From: Lasiosphaeris hirsuta
Taxonomy: Eukaryota; Ascomycota; Sordariomycetes; Sordariales; Lasiosphaeriaceae
Assembly: GCA_030549175.1 (NCBI GenBank)
Contig: JAUKUA010000002.1
Location: forward strand, 62,001 to 126,000
Direction: 5' to 3'
DNA length: 64,000 nucleotides
A program made the translations under genes and the position numbers. Below are positions 10,786 through 22,994 of this stretch, in pieces. The stretch's first letter is position 1; each line of letters opens with the position of its first letter. Under the pieces are notes generated by a model. It was given only the letters and a program-made list of their open reading frames with translations. It ran no database searches and was not told the DNA's origin.

Positions 10786-13700
10786 TCACCGTCTAGGGGT
10801 ATCAATGCAATGAGCGAGGAGCTCGTCCACAAACGTCGTCACTTCGCCCTCCTTCTTGACCTCCACCTTGGACAATCCCACCCCCAGCACCGTCGACACA
10901 TCCTTCAACTCAATCGCCTGCTCGAACGAGGCCGTCATCTGGCTCGAACCGCCCTGGCCACCGACGTTTTGCCCGTCGAGCGAAGCACGCCCAGACTCGG
11001 CATCAAGAATCCTCCGCTGGCTCATCTGCCGCTGCATGGCCGGTCTGCTATTCGACCGCGAGAAGCTGCCCTTGTGCACCTCGGCCGGCACGGCGGGCAT
11101 GCCATGGGCCTCCTCCACATCGACCGTGACCTCAGACGAGATCATGATGCCGCCGTACGACGACTGTGGCTGCATGGGCTTTCGGGGGTTGTAGGGGTCG
11201 GTAGAAACAGTCACCTCTTCATAGGGTGATTTCGACTCAGAGTGGTCCGAAGGCGAGTCCATCTCGCCACTGCCCATGTTGTAGAGATGTATCGACGTGT
11301 CGCTGTGATTGGAGGGCGTCGATGTCATGCGCTCCCTGCTCGTCGACATAAAAGGTTCCGAAGCGCCGCGGGGATGACGCGCCGTGCTCGCCGTCCGTGG
11401 GCGGCCAAGCCTGTGGAAAGGCGATCGTAGGTGCGAGTCGGCGAGGGGTACAAAATGCTTGCGACTGCTAGATGGCATGTGGGGCTTGGCCGAGAGCGAC
11501 GGGGCCGAGTTTAGTATTGGCACAATATCGCGATGCACAGACCGCGCAAATGCCGGGCGGTGCGGCGAGTTACCATACACCAGCTGTTGTGTCTTGAAAA
11601 GCTGGAGGGGGATGAAGTTAAACTTTGAGGTTCTGACAGGGTGGTTGATGGGCGCGACCAGGCTGAAGGTGAGGAGAGAGCATGTCAGCGGCCTGGTAGT
11701 ATCCGGCGGCGAACTGCAGGGCACCTGTGTGACCTTTGACGTGAACTTGGCCTCGTCAAATGAAGGATCGGCGAGTGATGCTCCGAGATCCTGGACAGCC
11801 TCACGAAGGAGCCCGGCAAACCGCTTATCCTGCTGGGAGAGACCATCCGTGTGCTCGAGATGTTGCTTGATGCTGGAAAGGGAGAGACCATCAAGGTTGT
11901 GGAGGAGGGTAGCACTCGAGGGCTCAAGACGGTCAAGCGGCATCCACACGCTTGGGAGGAGGTTATGCGCCCGTTTCCTGACAAGAACATCAAAGCCAGA
12001 TTGATCCGCTTTCGGCCTGGCGGCAAAGAGGCCGACGTGGACTCCGGGATCCAACATGGTGATCGCTGGGTAATCGGCCATGGAGCGGAGTCTTTCCTCA
12101 AGCCTGTTAGTCCTGATTTGCATCGTCGAGCCAATGATGTGCGCCACCTGGTGAAGCTCGGCGAAGCGATAACCAGCTGCTTCGAGCCTCTCGACTGCAC
12201 GGCTGTCTTCCAGCTTGCGCACAAGAAACATCAGAGAGCCGTGAGCTTGCCGCTTTGCGTTTGCCAACCCCTTTTCGACAATATCCTCCGGTCCTAGGCT
12301 CTCAGACCGAGCACTGTTGTCGTCGTCGCCCATATTTATCGGTCCTCCTCCGGTCGAAAACATGCCATCCCAAAGAACTCCGGCATCAGCAAGCTTCTCA
12401 TGCATCTTTTCGGCGAGGCAAGCAGCGGCGAGGCAAAACAGCTCGCGGAAGATGGTATCGTAATTGTCAATGATGCGACCATTCTCGTCAACCAGGTTGA
12501 TTCCCGTCCGGATGTTCCGTCCGTGGTGCGGAAGCCTTGAGAGATGGTCTCCCATCTTGTCGATGAGATTCGCGACGCTCGGCCAGTTGTGAGATGCCTG
12601 GAAGACCCAATGAAATAGGGGATGGGCCGTAGAAAACACGTCATTTTGAGTCTGGCGGTCTTGTTAGTAGAGAAGATGGTCCGGGGCGCGCAAATGGGAA
12701 TACCTTTTGCATGAATGTGCTTGTGATCTCCTCGCTTGGAAGGAGCCCATCAGGTGTCACCAAGATCTTGCCGTGCTTGTCAAAGACGGCGGCGGCAAGG
12801 GTGATCCTCTGCGCCTTGCTCGCATATCCCTTGCGGACTCGAGCTGAGTAAATGGCAACGACGGCCATGACGAAGCACGCACCGACAGACTGCCGACTAT
12901 TAGCCCCGGACTCATACAAAATTTGCCAATGTGTGGGCTTCGCTTACCAGGCATGCCACTACAATGATGGTCGTGTTGCGCGAGCCGTAGTCGCTGGTCG
13001 AGTTAAGGTGCAGCAATTGGTATGTCGTTCCCAGGGCGGCACACCAATGCATTCCAGAGACGGCTCCGGCCAACACGATGGAACACCCCAGCCGTTTCCA
13101 CCACGAGTTGGTCCATGACGCCTTGAAGACGAAGAAGAGAGCCAGGGCGACGGTGCTGGCGGCGGCGGCAATAACGGCGGCGCCAGCAACGTTGGGAATG
13201 GCGTAAATGCACTGATAATTACTGATGGAGGCGTTTCCGAGGTAGTGCATGCCGCAAATGGCGCCGCCCGATAGCGTTCCCGATACGCCAATGCGCCACC
13301 AGGTAATAGCTTGGGTGGCCGTAACGACGTAGAAGGCGACGAGCAGGACAAGAATCGGGACGAAGAAGGAGGCCACGGTGACGGGGACCGAGTAGACAAC
13401 TTGGAGCTCGGGCTCGTCGTGCAAAAGACCAGTGGCTCGATTGCCAATGTAATGCTGTGCAAGTCAAGAACGGTGGTCAGCAAGAGCAGAGGCGAGTTGG
13501 TCGGTTGCACGGCAGCACTTACCATACACCAGATCGCAACACCTCCCATGGAGATTGCGGCACCTAGAAGCAGGAGACTGTGGGGAGTCAGTGGCCAATT
13601 CGCGGCAGCGCGAGGGTGATACAGGCAGGTAGCAGGTAGCACGGGGCGCGCAGGTATCACAGGTGGGATGGGATGGGATGGCGTACTTATTGTAGATTCC

Positions 13701-13850
13701 CTTCCGCGAGGTTCGCCGGTTGATGAGCTCGAGTGTTGAGGCAGCGCCGACCAGACTGACGGCGTAGCTGAGAGCGATGATGGCAGGGTTGAACTGGAAC
13801 GGGACGACCTGGCCCAGATACTGGGACAGGTCATTCTGCGGAGTCCCCAT
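10786..13850 (-). CDS. MHYT-domain integral membrane sensor protein (925 aa)
   Basis: Five exons on the minus strand: 13850-13687, 13577-13523, 13454-12948, 12889-12704 and 12651-10786. All junctions have GT-AG ends, most with CTAAC/CTAAT/CTGAC branch sites, and all phases agree. The N-terminal third is a seven-helix MHYT module with motifs GGVAIWCMHYIGN, GAICGMHYLGN and GAVSGMHWCA; in bacteria MHYT domains are proposed to sense diatomic gases through metal bound by these Met/His residues. A segment like KILVTPDGLLPS follows, then a soluble region including FIPLQLFKTQQLVYGNSPHRPAFARSVHR, typical of fungal MHYT proteins, and a Ser/Pro-rich tail. Intron 2 falls exactly between the Met and His of the first MHYT motif. 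An overlapping frame near 11,660-11,720 (FAAGYYQAADML) was considered and not used. Likely a signalling protein at the plasma membrane; ligand unknown. Confidence 0.88.
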
Positions 13851-16800
13851 CCTCGGAGGTGGCTGCTACGATGGCATTCAGGTCGACCCTTGGTAATTTT
13901 TAGTATTTCGTGAATGGAAGGGTACGTCGGGTCGAGGATGTGGACAAAGTCGCAAAATCATTCGACGACTCCGCGCACCGGGCGAGCGAGTGTCGTGGCA
14001 GTGTAGATGGGTGCTGCCAAATTCCGCATTACGGCGTGTCCCAGCGTCAGCCCTGTGAAGGTGCAAGGACGAGACGACGAGGGCGGATGACAATTTGAGC
14101 GACGCGGCGTCGATGGGTAAAGAGGGAGGCCGACTTGGAGGGCACCTGGAGGCGACCCTAGATGGCTAATGGGCACGAATTGGGGCGGAGGCTTGGTGAC
14201 AGGCTTGCCCTTGCATGAAGCGAACTCCCGGGTTGCAACCGAACTCGATTCCTGTCCTGCGAGGGAAGCTGCACCTTGCACCCCTCCACTCACACAACTG
14301 GGCTGCCAGTTCCTTCGTCCGAGTAGGTGCGAACCGCCGGCAGATCTGCGGCACGAGGGCGTGCTTCCATTCCACGGCCTCCGTGCCTCGTTCCTCCCAG
14401 CATGTAACTACGTGACGGGAGGGACAGAAGTTTCCATTCTGCGCACGGCGTGCAGCTGGTAGTGCTAACTAACTTGGTCGCTGTTTGGCTCCCACGAATG
14501 TCAGCTGCTGGCACCGCGGCCAGGTTGCAGCCAGTTGCAGCCAGTTGCAGCCACTGGCAAGTCGACGGGCAGCGACGGGCAGCGACGGGGGCAACGCTCG
14601 CGTCAGACATGGCCGTTCGCCTGCATCGTCGCCGCGTCGCCTGCACCCGAGTCGGGAGACGGTCCCAGATCGGGACAAATCGACGCCTCATTTGTTCTCT
14701 CGTCGAAGACCGAAGGAAGACTGCCTATTGGCCGACCGATTGGCCAGCCTACATAACAAGCCTATCCATGACCTGCGTATATTTTCTTTTTACCCTCGAG
14801 CCTCTGCCGGACGTCGCGCTAAAATTGTACCCCAATGTCAGCACGGCGCTCAGGCCCTCCTACCCCGGGCAGCACGACACCCCTCCACTACGCCCTCCAC
14901 TACGCCCTCCACACAGGCCCCCCCTCCCTCCCCCCCCCCAGCCATCTCGCCAACCAACTGCACTTTGGCACTTTTGGCCTGGCACTTTGCGCCCATTTTC
15001 CAAACACAGGCGAGAGCCTTTCCGAGTTCAGCAGTCCTCCCCTCGCCTCCCCTCGATAGCCTCCTTGTCCCGATCATGCAGGAACGGGGCGCCGAGATAA
15101 AGGCCGGATAGCGCGCGCACGCGGATCAAATGGAGGCAGGCGGCGCAGATGCGCCCGATGCGCCCGATGCCCTAGATGCACTAGATGCACCAGATGCAGC
15201 CGATGAAGCCCAGATGAAGCAGATGATGGAAGCGAGCGAAGCACGCGAAGCAGGATGAAAAACCCGATGGATCAGCGGAGCAACGGAGGACTAAACCCCT
15301 GAAACGCCTGTAAGCAGCCCGTTAGGTCTGAGCCATAGTCTATCGATCCACGTGGTCCAAACTGGTCCGTGGTCTAGATCCACCGGCGGAACCCACTGCT
15401 TTACCGGGCAGATAATTGCTGGCGAAAATCCCCCAGAACCCCTCTTCCCCCTTGTCCACCACGATCGCCCCAGTGGGCTGCCCAGCCAAGCCAGCCAGGG
15501 TACAGTAGTTGGTGTACGGAGTCGTGGACTCGGATTGCGCGATTGAGTCCTTTTGTCGGCCGCACGCCCATCGGCCCTGATTGGCTGTCCTTGGCAGCGC
15601 AACAAATCTAATCACCCCAACCCACGAGAAAAGCACAAGTGAACATGCACAGGTCGTGGATACGGATAATGCACACTCATACAGATGCGCACAAGCGCAC
15701 TGACCGGCGGCCCAGACCGGCCCTGACCCACGGCTCCGGGAGGGGGCCATGCTGCCCTTTAGGTAATTAAGAGAGTAAATATATGCAGCTGATACACCCG
15801 TGCCCCGAAGACTTTCGGATATGGAGTCTGGCTAATGGCTTGGCTGCTAGGGCAGACACCCCAAAGAAAACTCGATGAGGTTGTTGTTCTCGACGCCTCG
15901 GCGCCGGCCAGCCCACAGCATCTTATCTGCAACTAACCACCTATATATCACATGGAGGGGCGGGGCGGTGAGCCAACGCAGTTTAGAAAACGCATGCAGT
16001 GTAGAGTAGCTACGGATACGGTATCCAAGATAAGAATGCCATGCTTGTAAGCCTCTCAATTAGTGTCAATTAGTCCAATTGTGCGTTGTTTCAGCTGGCC
16101 ACGGGCCTTGTCCGCTGCCAAGCAAGGGGGCTACCATAGACTTCTCAGGATGCTTTTTTAAGCAGACTAGGGCCGGAGTTTACATCTCTCCACCACCGAA
16201 TTGTTTGGCTGTCGACGGGCAAATTGTTGAGGTCTCTAAGAGAGCTCTTCCAAAAAGGGAAAATTGGCCCGGATCTCTCAGGTGACGGCAGCATCTTGAA
16301 GAAAAAGGGGTACAGGTCTAGTGCTCTGGAAATCTCACGTTATGAACCGCAGCCTCTCCGAGCCCGAGCCGGGCCCGAGATGCTACTTTTGAGTTGTATG
16401 ACTGCTCTGCTGCCACTGTCTTATTCCATTTTAGTGTTTCGATTCCTTGTAACATAATCAGCAAAACGGTGAGCTTGATGGCACAATAGGGATGATGGCA
16501 ACGACAACCGTACTATTCAGTGATAAGGTGTGAATTTTTACAACCGGTCTACCGGCAACTGCCACACCTGCTTATGAGGCAGTGTGGTTGATAATTATGA
16601 GGTGTAACCTCAGCGCGCGACCACATCATGTCAGACAGCACCGGCTATATGCAGGACGACTACTCGTACTTCACAACATCAGCCACTTCAAGAAAATAGA
16701 CACAATCTCCCGATAAGCCCTTTGCATGCTCAGGCTATATTGAACACACGAAATTGCTGAATTGTGCTTGCATTCTACCAATTCCAGTATCGGAATGTGT

Positions 16801-17159
16801 CTCCTGGCATTAACCTCATGGCTGACCTAACTCATAACTGACTCTGTCATTAATATGCTAATTAGTAACCCCTATCAATGAAGGTATTCATGTTCCCACC
16901 GTGTAGATGTGATGCAACAGACTATGGCAAAAAGCAAATCCCAACGCTCATCCATCTAACAGATTCTATGGGCCCGTCGGGGTGCCATTACGAACGACTC
17001 AAGTCTCAGGCTCCCATCCTTGCCAAGGTAATTATCAACCGGAACCAACTCGACCAAGCACTCAATACACCGTCGACAACAAGGCTGCATCAATCTGTTA
17101 GCAACCGTAAAGCATCTCAGGGGCACAGTCATGGCAACGAACCGGTAGTGAAATCCACC
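13851..17159. other. 3.3-kb intergenic stretch
   Basis: No gene recognised. It holds GTTGCAGCCA repeats near 14,520-14,560, the GATGC-type repeat at 15,146-15,240, a CTCCACTACGC duplication near 14,885-14,910, and an AT-richer part at about 16,400-16,900. Frames such as 14,450-15,111 have Pro/Ser/Arg composition typical of chance GC-rich frames. Confidence 0.55.
15146..15240. repeat. degenerate GATGCNCC-type tandem repeat
   Basis: About ten imperfect 9-10-bp units built on GATGC (GATGCGCCC, GATGCACTA, GATGCAGCC, then GATGAAGCC). It is not inside a recognisable gene. Confidence 0.7.
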
Positions 17160-17552
17160 TTCTTTGAGATCCCCCTCCCAACCTCCCCTCCCTCATCCGT
17201 CTCGCTGCCAGTACGGACCATCTCGGGACGGGGGGGTGGGGCGGGCGCGCTCGCGGTGGGCCTCCTCGACACCGGGGATGACCTCACCCAGAAACTTGCC
17301 GAGCAGCCCGACATTCTCGACGTCGCGCGGCACGATGTGGCACAGGCCGTGTCTACCAGGTCGCACACGTCGAAGAGGGCGACCGAGGAGCTGAGGAAGG
17401 CGTCGTCGCAGCCGAAGATGTGGAAGGTCGGGATGTGGATGACGGTGCTCGACTCGTCGGCTAGCTGCACCACGATGCGGTTGTCGCCCTCGAACTTGAG
17501 CGGCGGCGCGCCCGAGATGAAGATGCCGAACTGTCCGGGTTCTTGTTGGCTA
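17160..17552 (-). pseudogene. FSH1-type serine hydrolase, C-terminal fragment
   Basis: On the minus strand GQFGIFISGAPPL is followed by a spacer, then HIPTFHIFGCDDAFLS (the catalytic-Asp strand) and ALFDVCDLVD. One base out of frame comes HGLCHIVPRDVENVGLL, which carries the catalytic His. This order matches the end of the FSH1 family (alpha/beta hydrolases, several of which release or trim polyketides). The nucleophile half (GFSQG) is absent; the upstream sequence is not coding. A truncation plus one frameshift makes it a relic. It sits 1.2 kb from the PKS relic, so it may have been that cluster's hydrolase. Confidence 0.6.
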
Positions 17553-18728
17553 CCCCTCCTTTTCTCTTTTTCTGGGGAGAGGAACGAGGGTGGTCGTCTG
17601 AAGAAACGAGGGGCTTGAGACAGGAGGGAAACGATGGGCTGATCGAGTTATGGAGGATACTAGATTAGATTGATCGGATGATGAGATATGAAGGAAGCGG
17701 TGGATGCTCTGGGTTGTGACTGGAGATACAAACCTCTTGCATCGCAAGTGCCTCCCGCATGACTCTGAGCCAACCTTCAACATTCTGCGCGGCATCTCCA
17801 GCGCGCGGCATGCCATCGGACCTGCTCGGGCCGGCAGAGACACTACCGGCAACACGGCAGGGCTAGCATCCTGATTACCTACCAAACGCTGCCCTTTCAC
17901 AAACTCCACCCGTCCAAACATGTGAAACCGCGCAAGGTTCCAGTAGCAGCAGCTCGGGCCTTGCTGCGCTTGAGGGGGTGCCAGAAGAAGCCATATCGCC
18001 TCTCCCAAGACCAACCCTCGCCAAGGCGGTAGGCCATGCGCAATCCGTGCGGCGAAGGATTACAAATGCAGTTCCAGCTAACACAGACATTTCTCTTGCT
18101 GTGTGAATGACTCGCCAAAAATACCACCCGCCCCATCCGCCGCCGTCAAAGAGCCGCCCCGCAAAACTCGCCACCAGCGCGGCGGGGTGGAACCTAGCGT
18201 ACCTAGCGCGTGCAAAGTTCCCCTGGCCGAAACGTGCAGACGGCCGGCCGGAGCTGGTCTGGCGCTTGTTGATCTCGGGCTAGGGAGCACAAGCTCCGAG
18301 CTGGACGGGGGGCCCGTCGAACAACGTGAACTCTCGGACTACTAGCCTGGGTAGGAGGGGGAATACATGCACACTCACTACAATCTCAGACGAAGAAACA
18401 GACTTCGGTTCCTAGCCCCGAACGCCCTCGCCGTCCCAGCTCGCTCTGGCCAGCCCGACCGCTCCCGCGTAACGATGCGCAGCTCCATGATCACCAGCCG
18501 CCGTTGGGCCGTTGCGTTCTCCCTAGGCCTGCCTCGCAGACCACGACCCTTCGCGACTCTCCACCCTCGTTATAAGTAACGATGGGAGGAGCGTTGCCAA
18601 TGTACCTCGAACCCAGTGAACATCACGAGAGAAGCTGCCATCTCCCCAACTAATTCCAACACATCCGTTTTTTTGGTGTCTTTGTGGCGTCACCATATCC
18701 CTTCGTTATACCACCCTTATCCATCATC
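17553..18728. other. intergenic between the hydrolase and PKS relics
   Basis: No domain recognised. A TTATAAG element near 18,570 may be the old PKS TATA box. A minus-strand frame around 17,880-17,960 (RFHMFGRVEFVKGQ) looks protein-like but was not assigned. Confidence 0.45.
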
Positions 18729-20934
18729 ATGGCAGACTAGAACACCGCCGCGAAGATGGCCACCCCGAACGCGAATGCGAAATCGGACGTAAACGCAAAC
18801 GGGCTATTGTCCATCGCCATCGTCGTCATGTCGAGCTGGCTGCCGGGTGACGTGTCCATGCCGGGCGATTTCTGCCGCATGCTGTGCCGTAAGCGGACGG
18901 GCTGGCTGGTCCAGGGTGCCGGCGGACCGCTTCACGGCGGGTGCCTACCACCACCCCAACCCGGATAAGAAGGTGGGCGTGTTCGTGGGCGGCAACTACG
19001 GCGAGCACCGGGTGGGCAACCTGCGGGACCTGGATCACATGCCGGCCTTCGACGCGACGGACAACCAGGGGGCGTTCCTGGCGGTGGGGCTGGTCTACTA
19101 CTTCAACCTGCGCGGCCCGACCTTCAAGGTGGACACGGCGTGCTCGTCTAGCATGCACCCGCTGCACCTGGCTGTCCAGAGCATCCGGGCCGGCGAGTCG
19201 GACTCGGCCGTCGTCGGCGCGGCGCACCTCATCACGCACCCCGGCATCTGGGTGTCCATGGCCAAGCTGCGCCTCTTCTCCGACAGCGGGCGCAGGCCGA
19301 CAACGACCACGTCTTCGGCGTCGTCGAGCACACGGGCATCGGCCACAACGGGCGCACCGTGGGCGTCGCGGCGCCGTCGCCCGAGGAGCAGGAGTAGCTG
19401 CTGCGAGGCATGTTCGCGCAGGGGCCCATCGACCCGCGCGACGTCGGCTTCTTCGAGGCCCACGGCACGGGGACCAAGAAGGGCGACCCCATCGAGGTTA
19501 TGGCCATCTACAAGGCCGTCGGCGCCCACTTCTCGGCCGCCGACCCGCTGTACATCGGCTCGACCAAGCCCAACGTCGGCCACCTCGAGTGCGCCAGCGG
19601 CATCGTGTCCATCATCAAGTCGGTGCTAATGCTGTACTACGGCCAGTACACGACGGACCGGCTATTCCTGCTGACGGCCAACGACGAGACGGCGCTGCGG
19701 GCGTCCATGTCCAAGCTGGGCATCCGGCTCTAGCAGCACGCCGAGCTGTACCAGATGACCATGCCGCACAACCTGTCGTACACGCTGTACCAGCGCCGCA
19801 CCCACCACACGTGGCGCGTGGCCATCGTGGCCGGCATGTGTAGCGCCGTCACGACCTGCTGGGCGTTTTGGGCCGACTGGTCGAGCGAGCTGGCGCCGAC
19901 GTGGCGCAACGTGGGTGCGGACCGAAAACCTGCCGTGGCTCAAGGAGTACACGATGCAGGGGCACATGGTGTTTCCCGTTGCGGGATTCCTGTCCATGAC
20001 CAATCGAGGCGGCCAACCAGCAGACGTCGATGCGCGGCGTCGAGGCCGGCCGGTTCGACATCCGCCATCTCAAAATCGCCGAGCACCTGTTCGTCGACGA
20101 TGGCAAGGAGTTCGAGGTCCTGCTGACCCTGCGGCCCTCGGGCGCCACCGCCGACGCGGCCGACGCGTTCCACATCTCGTCGCACGCGGCCGGCTGCGGC
20201 CGGCTGGAGCCGGCGAAGCTGCAAGCCACCACCGGGTTGGGCGATGTGCTGGTCTGCGGGCTGCACGCGCCGCGCACCGCCGCCGACAGCAGCGCGAGCA
20301 CCTCTTGCTCGCTCACCGTCTCGTTGCCGAAGTTACGGATGATGTCCTCCTCCTGCGCCGCGTTCTCGGCCAGGTAGCCCGCCCCCGCCACCGCCGTCAG
20401 GTCGAGCGAGGTTCCCGGAAGCCCATTGCGCACGCGGTACTGCACGAACGAGTCCAGGGAGGTGTTGGCCGCTGCGTAGGCGCCCTGGCCACGGCTGCCG
20501 AGAATGCCTGCGACAGACGACAGCACGACGAAGTAGTCCAGCTCGATGCGGTTGTTGTGCCTGACGGGCCTGAAGCTGCACATGGCAGCGATGGCTAGTG
20601 GCCCTATTACGCCAGCGACGCTCGCTTCACCGAGCTCAAGGCCGAGTGCCTCGCCGCGACAGAGCGTGAGGGCCTCGTCTCCAAGTAGACTGTCTCGCCG
20701 GGCAACGCGTTCCGGGAGGCCAAGTCGGTCGAGGAGGTGGCCATCATTGCCGGCCAGGGCATCCTCCAGAAGCTGTCCGAGGTCCTGACCATATCCATCC
20801 AGGATCTCGACGTCGAGCTGCGTAACTGGATTGCCAACGAGCTCCGGGTGAACCTGCAGATCCTGGAGTTGCTGTCGAGTGGCATGGTGAACGATCTCGT
20901 CGCGCTGATTGTGCAGAAGACTAGTAGTTCATAG
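18729..20934 (+). pseudogene. highly reducing polyketide synthase relic, deleted and internally inverted
   Basis: The original start ATGGCAGAC is followed at once by TAG (18738). KS pieces remain: LLSIAIVVMSSWLPGDVS, KKVGVFVGGNYGEHR, the active-site DTACSSSMHPLHLA, HGTGTKKGDPIE and KPNVGHLE. In-frame TAGs lie at 19395 and 19731, and short KS segments are missing. No AT domain remains. DH pieces follow in several frames (TENLPWLKEYTMQGHMVF, then FDIRHLKIAEHLFVDDG); the DH active-site His of the HxxxGxxxxP motif is Tyr. Between about 20,240 and 20,600 the KR lies on the MINUS strand (YFVVLSSVAGILGSRGQGA, YAAANTSLDSF, LDLTAVAGAGYLAENA). Plus strand then resumes with YYASDARFTELKAE, TAG at 20686, and an ACP whose DSL serine segment is deleted (DLDVELRNWIANEL). 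No product can be made. Confidence 0.9.
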
Positions 20935-21703
20935 GCGGGGTTGTGCGGGGGTTTGTGGTACCTCATGTGGTATGTGGTTGTTGTCTTGTGGTGAATAGGG
21001 TTGATGGATTAATTTGGGGTTTGATGCCGGGATGAAGTCTTTGTGGCCATTGGATAGATGACATTTTGTGTTTTGGGCGAGTCCGCTTTCTGACTGGATG
21101 CAATGCGAGATGCGAGATGCGAGATGCGATGCAGATTGCGAGACTTTGCTTTGGCTTGGCCAAACAAACTTGCCTATAATCGTATATCAGAATCATTAAT
21201 TAGACTCAAACATATTTTGTGTGAGCAGTTGCGCAGGAGCAGCGCACATACGAATATTCGTGGATATTTAGAATTGGAACCTGACTGTAATTGAATCAGT
21301 ACTCAGGGCGGATTTCGCTGTTGAACGGGCCGTTCCTTCTTCACCTTGGCAGCCGTTGAAATCCCCGGACTTTGTCCCAATGCAGTTCGGCAGCCGCACC
21401 TGGCAATGCGCCACGGCGATTTGCTAGGCCCAAGCAGGGTTAGAAGACACGCGAATCGATCGGAAGACCAAGCCACAACCCCCCCCCTCCCCCCCCCTAA
21501 GGCTCCCCGAGCGTTTCCGTTTCCGTACGTGGTGGACATTGGAAACATTGAATCACCCGCTGCACCTGATGCACCCGCTTGACCGAACCTCCTCCGTCCC
21601 CCACCTTCACCTTCTCTCCGCCTCATTCACAGACTCGAACGACTCACCACCTACCTAGGCGCAATGAAGGTGGTACCTTAACCACTGTCTACTATCTATT
21701 GCA
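20935..21703. other. intergenic / promoter of the methyltransferase
   Basis: A short GCGAGAT triplication lies near 21,105-21,130 and two C-runs near 21,480-21,497. No gene seen. Confidence 0.6.
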
Positions 21704-22994
21704 ATGGCCGAAGCGGGGGGGCAGGGGGTCCCGTCGCTCTCGCCGGGTACACCCTTTGCGACAGGGAACACTGCAGCGGGTGATGCGCAACACAACCTGA
21801 CCGCGGGCAATCTCGATGCGCAGGACCAACCTTCGGCCAGCGACCTCTCTCCCGACGCGCGGAACCGTGACCCGACGACATTGTCGCTCAGCGACCAGAG
21901 CCATTTTTCCACCGGATTGAGCGTCGACGAGGACTCGGATGCCGACTCGGCCTTGGGCGATGTGGAGGCGCAGTGAGTGATGTCCCAGGGTCCCGGGGTT
22001 CCGGGGTTCCGGGGTGCATGGCAGGACCCCCCTGACTGACAGGCCGGCAGACAATCTTCGCAGTCCGTGAGGGCCAGCATCTACGAGTTCGTCGAAGAGC
22101 ACGGCCGGACGTTCCACCGGTATAAGCAAGGCAGATACTGGCTTCCCAACGACGAAATGGAGCAGGAACGCCTCGACCTGCAGCACGCCGTCTTCACCAT
22201 CCGCCTCGGCAACCAATTGGGCCTCGCACCCCTCAACAGCCCACGGTCAGTCCTCGACATCGGCACGGGCACCGGGATATGGGCCATCGAATACGCCGTC
22301 GAGCACCCCGCTGCCCAGGTCCTCGGCACCGATCTCAGCCCCATCCAGCCCGAGTACGTGCCGCCCAACTGCCGGTTCGAGATCGACGACGCCGAGGACG
22401 AGTGGCTCTTCTCCGAAACCTTCGACTACGTCCACCTGCGCATGATGTTCCACTGCTTCCGGGACCACGTTGGCGTGATGCGGTCCGCGCTGGCCCAGAT
22501 GCGGCCGGGCGGCTACATGGAGTGGCAGGACTGGCTGTGCGTGCTGCAGTCCAGCGACGACAGCATCCGCGGCACGCCCCTGGAGAGGTGGTCGCGTCTG
22601 TACGTCGAGGCGGGGAATCGGCTCGGCCGCAACATGCTGGCGCCTCGGCGGTACAAGCACTGGATGGCCGAGGCCGGGTTTGTCGACATTGTCGAGACGA
22701 GGCTCGCCGTTCCGGGGAACCCCTGGGCCAAGGGCAGGGACAACAAGAGGATGGGGTTCTTGCAGATGACCAACTTTCTTGACGGCCTCCACGCGGCCAC
22801 CATGAAGCTTTTTACCAAGGGACTTGGGTGGACGTCGGAAGCGGTGGAGCTGTTTCTCGTCGACATGAGGAAGGCGATCAAGGATCCGTCGATCCACTTC
22901 TACTGGACTACGTATGCCGTCCCCTCCCCGCTGCTGCTCCCAACCACTAACGAACTGCACCCGCAGGTACGTTGTATATGGGCGCAAGCCGTGA
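21704..22994 (+). CDS. LaeA-like SAM-dependent methyltransferase (385 aa)
   Basis: Three exons, 21704-21972, 22051-22911 and 22967-22994. Both introns have GT-AG ends, phase 2, and branch sites (CTGAC, CTAAC). Residues 1-90 are Ser/Asp-rich and disordered-looking. Then comes a conserved YEFVEEHGRTFHRYKQGRYW block, SAM motif I VLDIGTGTGIWAIEYA, a post-I acid in LGTDLSPIQP, and motif III-like MRPGGYMEWQDW. The short last exon restores the common family ending YVVYGRKP. Length and order fit the fungal LaeA/TAM-like family, which includes regulators of secondary metabolism and methyltransferases for small molecules. It sits next to the PKS relic and is intact, so it may be a surviving cluster member or an unrelated neighbour. 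Substrate unknown. Confidence 0.9.

Noticed and set aside
11640..11800. Extra intron or alternative exon (FAAGYYQAADML) in the MHYT gene
   Set aside because: The straight reading through this stretch leads into FIPLQLFKTQQLVY, a family hallmark, with no frame break; the other frame was taken as chance.
14450..15111. Possible coding region of about 210 codons in two frames
   Set aside because: Pro/Ser/Arg-rich in every frame, no splice-linked continuation and no domain.
19849..20583. A separate minus-strand reductase gene
   Set aside because: It begins and ends inside the PKS order, matches only the KR part of a PKS, and has no start or flanks of its own.
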